DNA of 27,813 nucleotides from contig JAFZGH010000076.1 in NCBI GenBank assembly GCA_017555465.1, positions 1-27,813 on the forward strand. Direction: 5' to 3'. Made by a program: the position numbers and the translations under genes. The notes beneath the pieces were generated by a model. It did not search any database and was not told the origin of the DNA. It saw only the letters and a program-made list of their open reading frames with translations. Every line of letters starts with the position of its first letter. The first letter of the stretch is position 1. Source of the DNA: Akkermansia sp. Its GTDB lineage: Bacteria; Verrucomicrobiota; Verrucomicrobiia; Verrucomicrobiales; Akkermansiaceae. Shown piece by piece: positions 7,245 to 14,339 of this stretch.

Positions 7245-8615
7245 ATGATAAGTTTCACCAATCTTTCCCGCTATACCGATATCGGCTCAAATTGTTACAT
7301 GCTCGATATGGATGGCGTCCGTATTATATTGGATTCCGGCATGCATCCCAAAAAGGATGGCGCCGAAGCAACCCCTGAATTCAAGCTGATAGGAGCTGCA
7401 GATCCTGATACTATTTTCGTGACACACTCCCACCTGGATCACATCGGCACCCTGCCCGTGCTGCAGGATAAGTACCCGGCGGCCGAAGTGAACATGACCG
7501 CCGCCACCTGTGAGGTAGGGCTTGCAATGCTGCATAACTCCGTCAATGTGATGACCGCCAAACGCACTCAGGAAGGCATCATTGATTACCCCTTCTACAC
7601 CCACCAGGAGCTGGATCACGTAGCGCGCTGCTGGATGCCGCGCCCCTACGGTACACCGTTCCGCATCGGCCGTAACGGGCGTGTACTGGCCACTCTTCAC
7701 GATGCCGGTCACATTCTGGGCAGCTGCGGGATTGAACTGGAAAGCGAAAGCGGTACCACCATCCTTTATACGGGTGATGTACAGTTCGATAATCAGACCC
7801 TCATTGCAGGTGCGGATTTTCCGCAAAGTGGTATCGATATCCTCATCATGGAAAGCACGCACGGCTGCACCCAGCGGCGGGAAGACTATACACGCGCCGG
7901 GGAACTGCGCCGCTTTGCCGATACTATACGAGAAGTGCTGGAAAACGATGGCGCTGTGCTCATCCCTGTATTTGCCCTGGGTAAAAGCCAATGTCTGCTC
8001 ACTGAAATCGGACGATTCAAGGAACAAGGGCTCATCCCTGATGTTCCCGTATATTTCGGAGGCCTCAGTTCCAAAATCACCGCTGTATACGACAAGCTGG
8101 CAGACTGCACGCCACGCCTGCAGCCTGGCTTCCGCATTAAGGAACATGTCGAGACCCATGGGCTTCCCCGCCAGGGCAAAGCCCCGCTGGTGGCATCTCC
8201 CGGTAACATCTATCTGGTCTCCAGCGGCATGATGAGTGAGCACACCGTATCCCACATCCTGGCAGAACAGATTATCACCCACCCGAATGATGCCATTCTA
8301 TTTGTGGGATATAGTGACCCTGAAACACCTGCGGGCAAAATCAAAGCAGCCAATCATGGCGAACTTGTAAACCTGCGAGAAAAGGGGGGACAGGCATATC
8401 CGCTCAATTGCCGTGTGGAATGCTTCGATTTCTCCGGACATGCCACACGCAGCGCCCTGATTGACTACGCCTGCAAGTTGAATCCCAAAAAGATTCTGCT
8501 GGTGCATGGTGACCCTGATGCGGTAGAATCGTTAAGCGCGGAGCTCAAGACTTTGCTGCCGGGTACGGATATTCTCGTACCCGAACCCGGCAAGTCACTG
8601 GTTCTGGGCAAGTAA
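7245..8615 (+). CDS. Beta-CASP/MBL-fold RNA-processing hydrolase (second copy)
   Basis: Full-length 456-aa member of the same superfamily as the truncated gene at the window start, but clearly diverged. The N-terminal strand carries TDIGSNCYML; HSHLDH at residues 61-66 is the zinc motif; HDAGHILGSCGIEL and LYTGDVQFDN follow. The beta-CASP domain has LIPVFALGKSQCLL and VSSGMMSEHTVSHIL, and the C-terminal part has CFDFSGHATRSALI and ILLVHGD. In the FSGHA motif the usual Asp-His that follows is Thr-Arg, compared with GHADH in the first copy, so metal or phosphate binding at that end may differ. Likely an RNA-acting nuclease, but the substrate is unknown. The gene ends 6 bp from the convergent phage-type gene, leaving no room for a terminator. 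Confidence 0.9.
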   Translation: MISFTNLSRYTDIGSNCYMLDMDGVRIILDSGMHPKKDGAEATPEFKLIGAADPDTIFVTHSHLDHIGTLPVLQDKYPAAEVNMTAATCEVGLAMLHNSVNVMTAKRTQEGIIDYPFYTHQELDHVARCWMPRPYGTPFRIGRNGRVLATLHDAGHILGSCGIELESESGTTILYTGDVQFDNQTLIAGADFPQSGIDILIMESTHGCTQRREDYTRAGELRRFADTIREVLENDGAVLIPVFALGKSQCLLTEIGRFKEQGLIPDVPVYFGGLSSKITAVYDKLADCTPRLQPGFRIKEHVETHGLPRQGKAPLVASPGNIYLVSSGMMSEHTVSHILAEQIITHPNDAILFVGYSDPETPAGKIKAANHGELVNLREKGGQAYPLNCRVECFDFSGHATRSALIDYACKLNPKKILLVHGDPDAVESLSAELKTLLPGTDILVPEPGKSLVLGK

Positions 8616-8621
8616 CAAAGC

Positions 8622-11111
8622 TTATTTTCCGTGTTGATCCACCTCCTGCGTGATAGCAAGGAGGCGGAAATCGTGCAGGCCTTTGTATCGGATACACAAA
8701 GCCTGGCCTACGCCCGCATCCGGCATCATTGGCAAACGCAGCGCCCCCGAATAATCCGTTTCACCGCCATGGTGGTGCTCCCATCGCTCATTGGCCGTAC
8801 TGCAGTAGTCAAAACTGGTATCACTGTGCAGCAGCCGCACTTTAAATCGGCTGAACTGGCGCACTGAATTAAAGCTCATATTACCCTCCAACGGCATTGT
8901 ATGTAATTCCGCCTCAATTGGCATGCCTACCACATACTCATGCCCGGCAATAATGAGCGGAGAAACACAATCCCCGGCGAGACTGGTAAATGATTTTCCT
9001 CTCTGCATATCCAGCACCAATACTGTTGTATTTTTGGGCAGATGAGGGACCATCAACACACCATCAGAATCCGCAACAATGCGCAGCTGACAATCAAGAT
9101 GGCGTTCTCCTGCCTGCATGCGTTCCAGAACAGGAAGACCGCCCAGCTCTGGCTGTGTGACAAACCAGACCTCATCATCCAGACCAGACTTGCTCTGCAA
9201 AGCCGTTACATGAAGCACACGGCGGTCTTTCATTTCAACGCGCTGCCAGGCTGTTACCTGCTGTTCCATATTGATGGTGAGCACCGCCAGCGAATCATCA
9301 TTCATCAACACCCAGATATTAGTATTGGAACCGCGTTGTACGCACCATTCTCTGACACCCGTAGCAAACAAATGCTCGGCTAACATGCTGATATCAGTCG
9401 CAGAAAAACCATCGGATTCCAGACGATAGGCAATCTCTCGCATTCTCCTGCCGCCGCGTTGAATAAAGAGGACCGTATTTTCAACCGCGCGGGCTGACAT
9501 AGCCTCACTACCCACCGATGATTGCCGCCGGAAAGAGACTGATGTCGGAGTGAGAGCACCCCCTGTACCAGAAGACACAACCCACTCTCCATCCGATGTT
9601 CCCACCAGAAGCTGCCGGGTAGAACAAATCCAGCAGATGCGGCTCTGGTCATTAGCCGTGATTGTCAGATGCATGCCATCATCATCATTCGAACCAATAT
9701 GGAAATTATGATAATCATCTGTTGCACTCGCCAGCAGCGTTGTCGGCATCCCCGGCATACCCCCCAGCCACAAACGCCCCTGGAACATACAGGAAAATGA
9801 TGGATATCCATTACGCGCACCTATGGCACCAAAGCTCCAGTTGCGCGTAGAAAAACTTACCGGCTTACCGAGATACGAATTCACCAGCACCGCCTGAGCA
9901 TGGGTATCATCGCTTACAGCAGTAATTTTCAGCTTATATTCACGAGTGCCCCCCATGATGCGGAATTGCAGGTGTGCGCTCACTCCGGCTGAATCCTTGC
10001 AACACCGACATACCAGCACCATGCGGCAAGGCCTCTCTTCAGACCCGGAAAGTGACCAGTTCTGACGTGTGGCGAAATCTGACTGCGAAAATGCTTTAAT
10101 ACAAGTCCAGTCCCACAACCGGAAATCTGATTGTACACTCTTGGAATCATAACTGCGCCATAATTCCCAATCAGCACTCCAAGTATTGGTGGTGTTCAAT
10201 TCCCAGTCACCGGCTATTTCATAAGGCTCATTGGTAGAATCCAGACGCATAATTCCCGGAAGGAAATAATGGGGATAATCAGATAATTGCGAACTGCCAT
10301 TATAAGCCGACACGGGATAATCCCGTATGCAATGGTAAAAGTAGTAGTAACTGGTACTGGCGTTTTTCTGATACAGCATAGTCCCCTTCTTTACAGCCGT
10401 TTTACTGATATCCGGTGCCTCCGTGACACTGAATTTCTGCGCTTCATTGCTGAATAACTCCCGTCCGGCAACAACGGCATCTGCAAGCACCAATTCATTT
10501 CCTGCCATATCAGCTGAAAATCGTTTATCTCCGCCGCTGATAGTCAGCTCAGCCGTTGAACCGTCTTTCTGAAAGAGGACAGACAAAGTCCCCTCCTGCT
10601 GTGAATACGTTTCCCGAGGCATAGATTCGAATGAGGGGGTATCGCATTTCCAATCTGTATCAGCATACCGATACAACACTACGGGGGCGTGAGAGGGGCA
10701 ACACACATACAAGGCATCATTCACCTGTGAAAAGTGCAGTGTTGCCAGTTGTTCAGCTCTGGTCCAGGGAGTAGTCAGCACGTAAGGGGCCCCCGTGGGC
10801 GTTTTCAACAGCTCGGCATCGCGATAGACGCGCATACCTCCTGGAAAGAACTCCAGCATCAAGGTGTCATTTTCTGCAAAGCAAAAGGGAAAAAGACGAA
10901 TGGATTCAGCTGCGGATTCGCCTACATAGGCCGTGCCAGCACGAAGTTGAATACCTCCGTAAGGCAGAACCTGAAAATTGCGTATCAGCGAAGCTCCGCG
11001 CTGATACGCCTGTAAATCACAACGAGTCGAAAGCCATGGCGATAATTCGCCGGCTGTAAATCCGAGAACGATAGGTACTTCCTGCATATATGGCAGGATG
11101 TACCATAACAT
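8622..11111 (-). CDS. Phage virion/tail-associated protein, isolated in the chromosome
   Basis: An 829-aa protein with the recognisable layout of a large structural protein from podovirus-like phages and prophages. Near the N-terminus is FTAGELSPWLSTRCDLQAY, then GGIQLRAGTAYV, IRLFPFCF and LMLEFFPGGMRVYRD. The central part has GYPSFSCMFQGRLWLGGMP, LLASATDDYHNF, LLVGTSDGEWVV and VLFIQRGGRRMREIAY, followed by DISMLAEHLF. These follow in order the pattern I know from such phage proteins (beta-propeller-like, tail-tube or tail-stabilising). No other phage gene lies within the window. The frame is intact and long. Start may be 11111 or the in-frame ATG at 11087; the latter begins closer to the conserved segment. 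It may be a domesticated protein or a prophage remnant. The specific virion role is not resolved. Confidence 0.75.
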   Translation of the reverse strand: MLWYILPYMQEVPIVLGFTAGELSPWLSTRCDLQAYQRGASLIRNFQVLPYGGIQLRAGTAYVGESAAESIRLFPFCFAENDTLMLEFFPGGMRVYRDAELLKTPTGAPYVLTTPWTRAEQLATLHFSQVNDALYVCCPSHAPVVLYRYADTDWKCDTPSFESMPRETYSQQEGTLSVLFQKDGSTAELTISGGDKRFSADMAGNELVLADAVVAGRELFSNEAQKFSVTEAPDISKTAVKKGTMLYQKNASTSYYYFYHCIRDYPVSAYNGSSQLSDYPHYFLPGIMRLDSTNEPYEIAGDWELNTTNTWSADWELWRSYDSKSVQSDFRLWDWTCIKAFSQSDFATRQNWSLSGSEERPCRMVLVCRCCKDSAGVSAHLQFRIMGGTREYKLKITAVSDDTHAQAVLVNSYLGKPVSFSTRNWSFGAIGARNGYPSFSCMFQGRLWLGGMPGMPTTLLASATDDYHNFHIGSNDDDGMHLTITANDQSRICWICSTRQLLVGTSDGEWVVSSGTGGALTPTSVSFRRQSSVGSEAMSARAVENTVLFIQRGGRRMREIAYRLESDGFSATDISMLAEHLFATGVREWCVQRGSNTNIWVLMNDDSLAVLTINMEQQVTAWQRVEMKDRRVLHVTALQSKSGLDDEVWFVTQPELGGLPVLERMQAGERHLDCQLRIVADSDGVLMVPHLPKNTTVLVLDMQRGKSFTSLAGDCVSPLIIAGHEYVVGMPIEAELHTMPLEGNMSFNSVRQFSRFKVRLLHSDTSFDYCSTANERWEHHHGGETDYSGALRLPMMPDAGVGQALCIRYKGLHDFRLLAITQEVDQHGK

Positions 11112-11138
11112 GCACCTTCAGGACAACAGAAAAGGTGC
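11112..11138 (-). other. Inverted repeat upstream of the phage-type gene
   Basis: GCACCTT at 11112-11118 and AAGGTGC at 11132-11138 form a 7-bp stem with a 13-nt loop, directly abutting the ATG at 11111. A second hairpin (GTCGTGC, five-base loop, GCACGGC; 11144-11162) lies immediately after the stop of the cysteine-rich gene. Neither has a terminator-like T tract immediately after it on the minus strand. Possible RNA structure between the two genes; function unknown. Confidence 0.3.
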
Positions 11139-11163
11139 TCTCGGTCGTGCTTTCCGCACGGCG

Positions 11164-11487
11164 TCATGCACCGGCTTCCACCAGGGCACAAGCCGCCGAG
11201 CGCACACATTCCTGGCAGGATACGCGGTTGCTGCCCTTCAATTCTCGGCAGGTCGAAGCACCATTGGCTGCAGAGAAAGCTGCCAGGATTGCTGCTGCTT
11301 TTTCCGGAGCAACCTGCATAGCACCGTACAAAGCTCCGCAGGTACCTTCAGGCGCACGACCGCCACCACAGGATGCCATGGGTTCCACCAAATCCTCGCG
11401 GCCGAATGCAGCACATACAGTCTGGGCGCAGTTATACATAAACGGTTTCTGGCGGAATGTAGCCAGTGCTTGTTCTACTCGTTTCAT
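11164..11487 (-). CDS. C_GCAxxG_C_C family cysteine-rich protein
   Basis: Small 107-aa protein of the C_GCAxxG_C_C family, which is thought to be redox- or metal-related but has no settled function. The signature cysteines are present: YNCAQTVCAAFG (C20, C25), SCGGGRAPEG (C40) and TCGALYGAM (C50), followed by a C-terminal cysteine cluster (STCREL, CQECVRSAAC). No signal peptide is seen. The ATG at 11487 places the first helix (MKRVEQALATFRQ) at the N-terminus as usual; a longer frame up to 11550 would run into nadE. It begins 13 bp after the nadE stop on the same strand, so the two are probably co-transcribed. Confidence 0.85.
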   Translation of the reverse strand: MKRVEQALATFRQKPFMYNCAQTVCAAFGREDLVEPMASCGGGRAPEGTCGALYGAMQVAPEKAAAILAAFSAANGASTCRELKGSNRVSCQECVRSAACALVEAGA

Positions 11488-11500
11488 AAATAATAGATGA

Positions 11501-13420
11501 TTAGTAATTCCAGAGTTTTCCGCAGACATCTGTCGGCATACGCCAGTCACCGCGGGGTGAAAGAGCTATGGTGCCTACCTTCGGGCCATCGGGCACGCAG
11601 GTGCGCTTGAACTGCTGTGTGAAGAATCGGCGAAGGAAGGTACGTAGCGTGCTGTCAATCAGGGTTTCATCATATTCCCCGGCAAAGGCATGAACCGCCA
11701 GGTGGCGCAGTTTCTCCGGCTCGGCACCGTACTTGATGAAATGGTAGAGGAAGAAATCATGCAACTCATACGGCCCCAGGATTTCCTCCGTTTTCTGGTC
11801 AATGCGTCCATCATCTGCCGGGGGCAGGAGTTCCGGGCTCACAGGTGTGGCATTCACATCGCGAAGCACCTCAGCCAATTCACCGCCGACCTGAGTGGCG
11901 GCATACTCAATCAGACAGCGGATAAGAGACTTGGGAATAGAGCAGTTCACCCCATACATGCTCATATGGTCCCCATTATAGGTAGCCCACCCCAGAGCAA
12001 TTTCTGACAAATCGCCCGTACCGACTACCATGCCACCCGTTTTATTGGCCAGATTCATGAGCAGTTTTGTACGCTCGCGCGCCTGCACATTTTCGTAAGT
12101 GTTTGTGCGTAACGCAGGGTCAAAATCCAGGTCTTTGAAATGCAGCAGGCAGGCTTCTTTGATGTTGACCTCCTTAAAGGTACAGCCCAGCAGCTGAATC
12201 ATCTTTACGGCATTGTTGTATGTACGGCCAGTTGTACCGAAGCCCGGCATGGTAAGTGCCAGAATGCAATCGTTGCTTCGCCCCAGCAACTTGCAAGCGC
12301 GGTCGCACACCAGCAATGCCAGCGTGCTGTCCAAGCCTCCGGAAACACCAATAACAAGCGTTTTTGCATACGCGCATTCAATGCGCTTGGCCAGTGCCGC
12401 AGCCTGGATATTGAGAATCTCCTCGCAGCGAGTGGCTGTATCAGCCCCGCTGGGTACAAAGGGACGAGCCGGAAGGTGCGCATATGCCAGATCGCAGGGA
12501 TTTTCCTCCACCCGGCAGAGAACACGCCGTGGCGCAGGCCATTCTCCCTGCTGCAGATTGTCACGGAATGAAGTCTCGCTCAAACGCGCAGCAGCCAGAC
12601 GCTGCATATCCACATCGGCGTATGTCACGCTCAACTCGCGGCCAAAAGGGGTATTGTGAGCAAGCATACGACCATTCACTGCAATATAGGAAGCGCCTCC
12701 ACATACACCATCCTGCGTGCTTTCACCCACGCCGGCTCCGGCATGCACAAAAGCCGCCACACAACTGCCGCTGCGGGCAGTCAGCAGAGTGCGAAGGTAT
12801 TCGTCACGGCCGGCCAGAGCGAGAGGAGCCGCCGGATTCAGAATCACGCGAGCCCCCTGCAGAGCCATGCGGGTCGACGGCGGCAGCAAAGCCGTTGCAT
12901 CATCCCCGATTTCCACACCGAAAAGCAAATCGTCACCAGCCTCAAAAACAAGATCTGTGCCCACAGGAATCTGGTAGAAATCACCAAACCACCTCGTTTC
13001 CGTGCTCATCAGCATGCCGGCCGGAGAAAACTGGCGGCGTTCATAGCATTCCCGCTTATCCGGAATAAAACTCTTAGGAACAAAGCCCCTTATCATACCC
13101 CCCTGCACTACTGCCGCTACATTGAACAGCATGTCATCCAGCAGAACAGGCAAGCCCACTACAGAAACAAGAGGCAGGTCTTTTGTCTCATCTGCATAAC
13201 GACACAAGCCCGTCTCTGCGGCTTTCAGCAGGCGAGGCTGGAAAAACAAATCAGCACAGCTGGCAGAAGTCAGGCACAACTCCGGGAACACTACCACAGA
13301 AGCCCCTCCGCGGGCAGCTTCATGCGCCGCAGCCACCAGTTCATTGGTATTGAACTCAACATCTGCCACGCGCACTTGAGGCACCGCAGCAGCCAGACGG
13401 TAATATCCGTATGTACTCAT
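11501..13420 (-). CDS. nadE: NAD+ synthetase (glutamine-type architecture, glutaminase Cys missing)
   Basis: Final step of NAD+ synthesis: amidation of deamido-NAD+ with ATP. The 639-aa protein has an N-terminal nitrilase-type glutaminase domain and a C-terminal synthetase domain, like Mycobacterium NadE. The synthetase half is intact: GVSGGLDSTLALLV (PP-loop), TMPGFGTTGRTYNNA, GTGDLSEIALGWATY and the VNCSIPKSLIR region. In the glutaminase half the catalytic Glu47 (VVFPEL) and Lys116 (VPKSFIPD) are present, but the nucleophile position reads VEIGDD where homologues have VEICED, so the Cys is Gly172. The codon is GGG at 12905-12907. The enzyme may therefore use free ammonia. I chose ATG 13420 because an upstream TTG at 13462 coincides with a -35 box. 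It is followed by the C_GCAxxG gene. Confidence 0.93.
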   Translation of the reverse strand: MSTYGYYRLAAAVPQVRVADVEFNTNELVAAAHEAARGGASVVVFPELCLTSASCADLFFQPRLLKAAETGLCRYADETKDLPLVSVVGLPVLLDDMLFNVAAVVQGGMIRGFVPKSFIPDKRECYERRQFSPAGMLMSTETRWFGDFYQIPVGTDLVFEAGDDLLFGVEIGDDATALLPPSTRMALQGARVILNPAAPLALAGRDEYLRTLLTARSGSCVAAFVHAGAGVGESTQDGVCGGASYIAVNGRMLAHNTPFGRELSVTYADVDMQRLAAARLSETSFRDNLQQGEWPAPRRVLCRVEENPCDLAYAHLPARPFVPSGADTATRCEEILNIQAAALAKRIECAYAKTLVIGVSGGLDSTLALLVCDRACKLLGRSNDCILALTMPGFGTTGRTYNNAVKMIQLLGCTFKEVNIKEACLLHFKDLDFDPALRTNTYENVQARERTKLLMNLANKTGGMVVGTGDLSEIALGWATYNGDHMSMYGVNCSIPKSLIRCLIEYAATQVGGELAEVLRDVNATPVSPELLPPADDGRIDQKTEEILGPYELHDFFLYHFIKYGAEPEKLRHLAVHAFAGEYDETLIDSTLRTFLRRFFTQQFKRTCVPDGPKVGTIALSPRGDWRMPTDVCGKLWNY

Positions 13421-13434
13421 ATCAGTCTGACGAT

Positions 13435-13462
13435 ATTCTGCCAGATTACACAGGAAAGTCAA
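13435..13462 (-). promoter_or_regulatory. Putative nadE promoter
   Basis: On the minus strand TTGACT (13462-13457), 16-bp spacer, CAGAAT (13440-13435), 14 bp before the nadE ATG at 13420. Predicted leader is about 8 nt. The -10 box is imperfect, so this is tentative. Confidence 0.4.
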
Positions 13463-13532
13463 TCATCTAGCGTGGCGTGAAGCATTTTTCTGTGCAGATT
13501 GAACAAAATCACTTTACGCGCATCATACATTA

Positions 13533-13546
13533 AGCTTGACCAAGCT
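13533..13546 (+). promoter_or_regulatory. Perfect dyad overlapping the merR -35 box, candidate operator
   Basis: AGCTTG and CAAGCT separated by AC form a perfect 6+2+6 bp inverted repeat. It covers the putative -35 element TTGACC (13536-13541) of merR. A self-regulatory operator is possible; classical MerR operators lie instead between the -35 and -10 boxes, so the fit is not perfect. Confidence 0.35.
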
Positions 13547-13563
13547 CTAGAAATGTGTAAAAA
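13536..13563 (+). promoter_or_regulatory. Putative merR promoter
   Basis: TTGACC at 13536-13541, 16-bp spacer and TAAAAA at 13558-13563, 30 bp before the merR ATG at 13594. The -10 is weak. Divergent from the nadE promoter in the same 173-bp intergenic region. Confidence 0.35.
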
Positions 13564-13593
13564 TGCCGCGTTCTCGTCTCATCTTAAACAACC

Positions 13594-14127
13594 ATGAAAT
13601 ATAGCATTTCAGCATTATCCCGCAAAACGGGACTTTCCATCCACACGCTGCGTTACTATGAGAAAGAAGGTTTGCTGCGCTATGTGGAGCGAACCGAGTC
13701 CGGCCGCCGGGTATATGGAGAAGCCAGCATGGGATGCCTGCTGGGTGTTCTCTGCATGAAGCGGGCAGGTATGACACTGCCTCAGATTAAGGCTTTTATG
13801 GATGTAACCATCGAAGGTGTATCCACCCTCCCTAAACGCCTTGAGATGATGGAAAATGCTAGAGAGCAGCTCTACAAACTCAAGGAAGCGGTGGATAGGG
13901 GGCTCCAGCTGGCAGACTTTTTCATCGGAGGCTGCCGCAACGCCATGGAAGCGCTGAAAAACGGAGCAGACCCAGAAGCAGCTTTCCCTTACATCACCCG
14001 CGATGGCATCATCGAGTTCCCATTCCAGCTGACGGAAGCAGGTCGACTGGAGCCGGATACACCACCTGAAGATTTCGAAGCCGTGTCACCCAGACGCTGC
14101 AAAACGAAGCCCCAACACAAAAAATAA
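13594..14127 (+). CDS. MerR-family transcriptional regulator
   Basis: DNA-binding regulator of 177 aa. The N-terminal winged helix-turn-helix is typical: YSISALSRKTGLSIHTLRYYEKEGLL then a wing with GRRVYGEASM; the predicted long dimerisation helix runs from about residue 75 to 115 (TLPKRLEMMENAREQLYKLKEAV). The part after residue 110 has a single Cys (GGCRNAMEAL) and no obvious metal-binding cysteine array, so an organic or redox ligand, or no ligand, is more likely than a metal. The middle is similar to members that respond to small molecules (MKRAGMTLPQIKAFMD). The C-terminus is basic (SPRRCKTKPQHKK). A 46-aa membrane protein starts 1 bp after its stop. Targets are unknown; a dyad over its own -35 suggests autoregulation. 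Confidence 0.88.
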   Translation: MKYSISALSRKTGLSIHTLRYYEKEGLLRYVERTESGRRVYGEASMGCLLGVLCMKRAGMTLPQIKAFMDVTIEGVSTLPKRLEMMENAREQLYKLKEAVDRGLQLADFFIGGCRNAMEALKNGADPEAAFPYITRDGIIEFPFQLTEAGRLEPDTPPEDFEAVSPRRCKTKPQHKK

Positions 14128-14128
14128 A

Positions 14129-14269
14129 ATGAAAGAACTCGCAAAATGGGCACCCATTGGTGGTGCTGTCTGCCTGATTGTGGCTGCATTCATCATTGGC
14201 CGTAATTCCCGCCGCGATGTGCGTGAAATCTACGGCATGATTGATCATTACGACAAGATGGGCAAATAA
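14129..14269 (+). CDS. Small single-pass membrane protein, 46 aa, unknown function
   Basis: Open frame starting MKELAKWAPIGG, with a hydrophobic stretch AVCLIVAAFIIG (about residues 13-25), then a basic turn RNSRRDVREIYG and a polar tail ending DHYDKMGK. Looks like an inner-membrane miniprotein with its C-terminus in the cytoplasm by the positive-inside rule. It starts 1 bp after merR and is followed within 30 bp by a strong terminator, so it is the last gene of the merR operon. I do not recognise a family. Support comes from the clean frame, the membrane segment and the close fit between merR and the terminator. Confidence 0.6.
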   Translation: MKELAKWAPIGGAVCLIVAAFIIGRNSRRDVREIYGMIDHYDKMGK

Positions 14270-14298
14270 CTCATCTTGAGAGCTCCCTTTATACGCGG

Positions 14299-14335
14299 TG
14301 CGCTGTCTGCTAACATGAGCAGGCAGCGCATCTTT
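14299..14335 (+). terminator. Rho-independent terminator of the merR operon
   Basis: A 13-bp stem (14299-14311 with 14318-14330, one T-G wobble) and a six-base loop AACATG, followed by TCTTT. It lies between the small membrane protein and the convergent OYE gene. The T tract is short, and only the plus-strand side has one. Confidence 0.75.
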
Positions 14336-14339
14336 GCCG

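Noticed and set aside
7287..8282. 331-aa open frame on the minus strand
   Set aside because: Antisense to the second beta-CASP gene, which has clear catalytic motifs; the minus-strand product has none.
8640..8665. Inverted repeat CCTCCT/AGGAGG near the end of the phage-type gene
   Set aside because: It is within coding sequence, has no T tract in the right place, and is explained by codons.
13421..13462. N-terminal extension of nadE from a TTG
   Set aside because: The TTG is part of a TTGACT -35 box, and the added residues (MTFLCNLAEYRQTD) do not belong to the NadE family N-terminus.
12656..13480. 274-aa open frame on the plus strand
   Set aside because: It lies entirely antisense to nadE and its 5' region, shows no recognisable domain, and is rich in His/Arg/Gln as expected from an out-of-frame reading.
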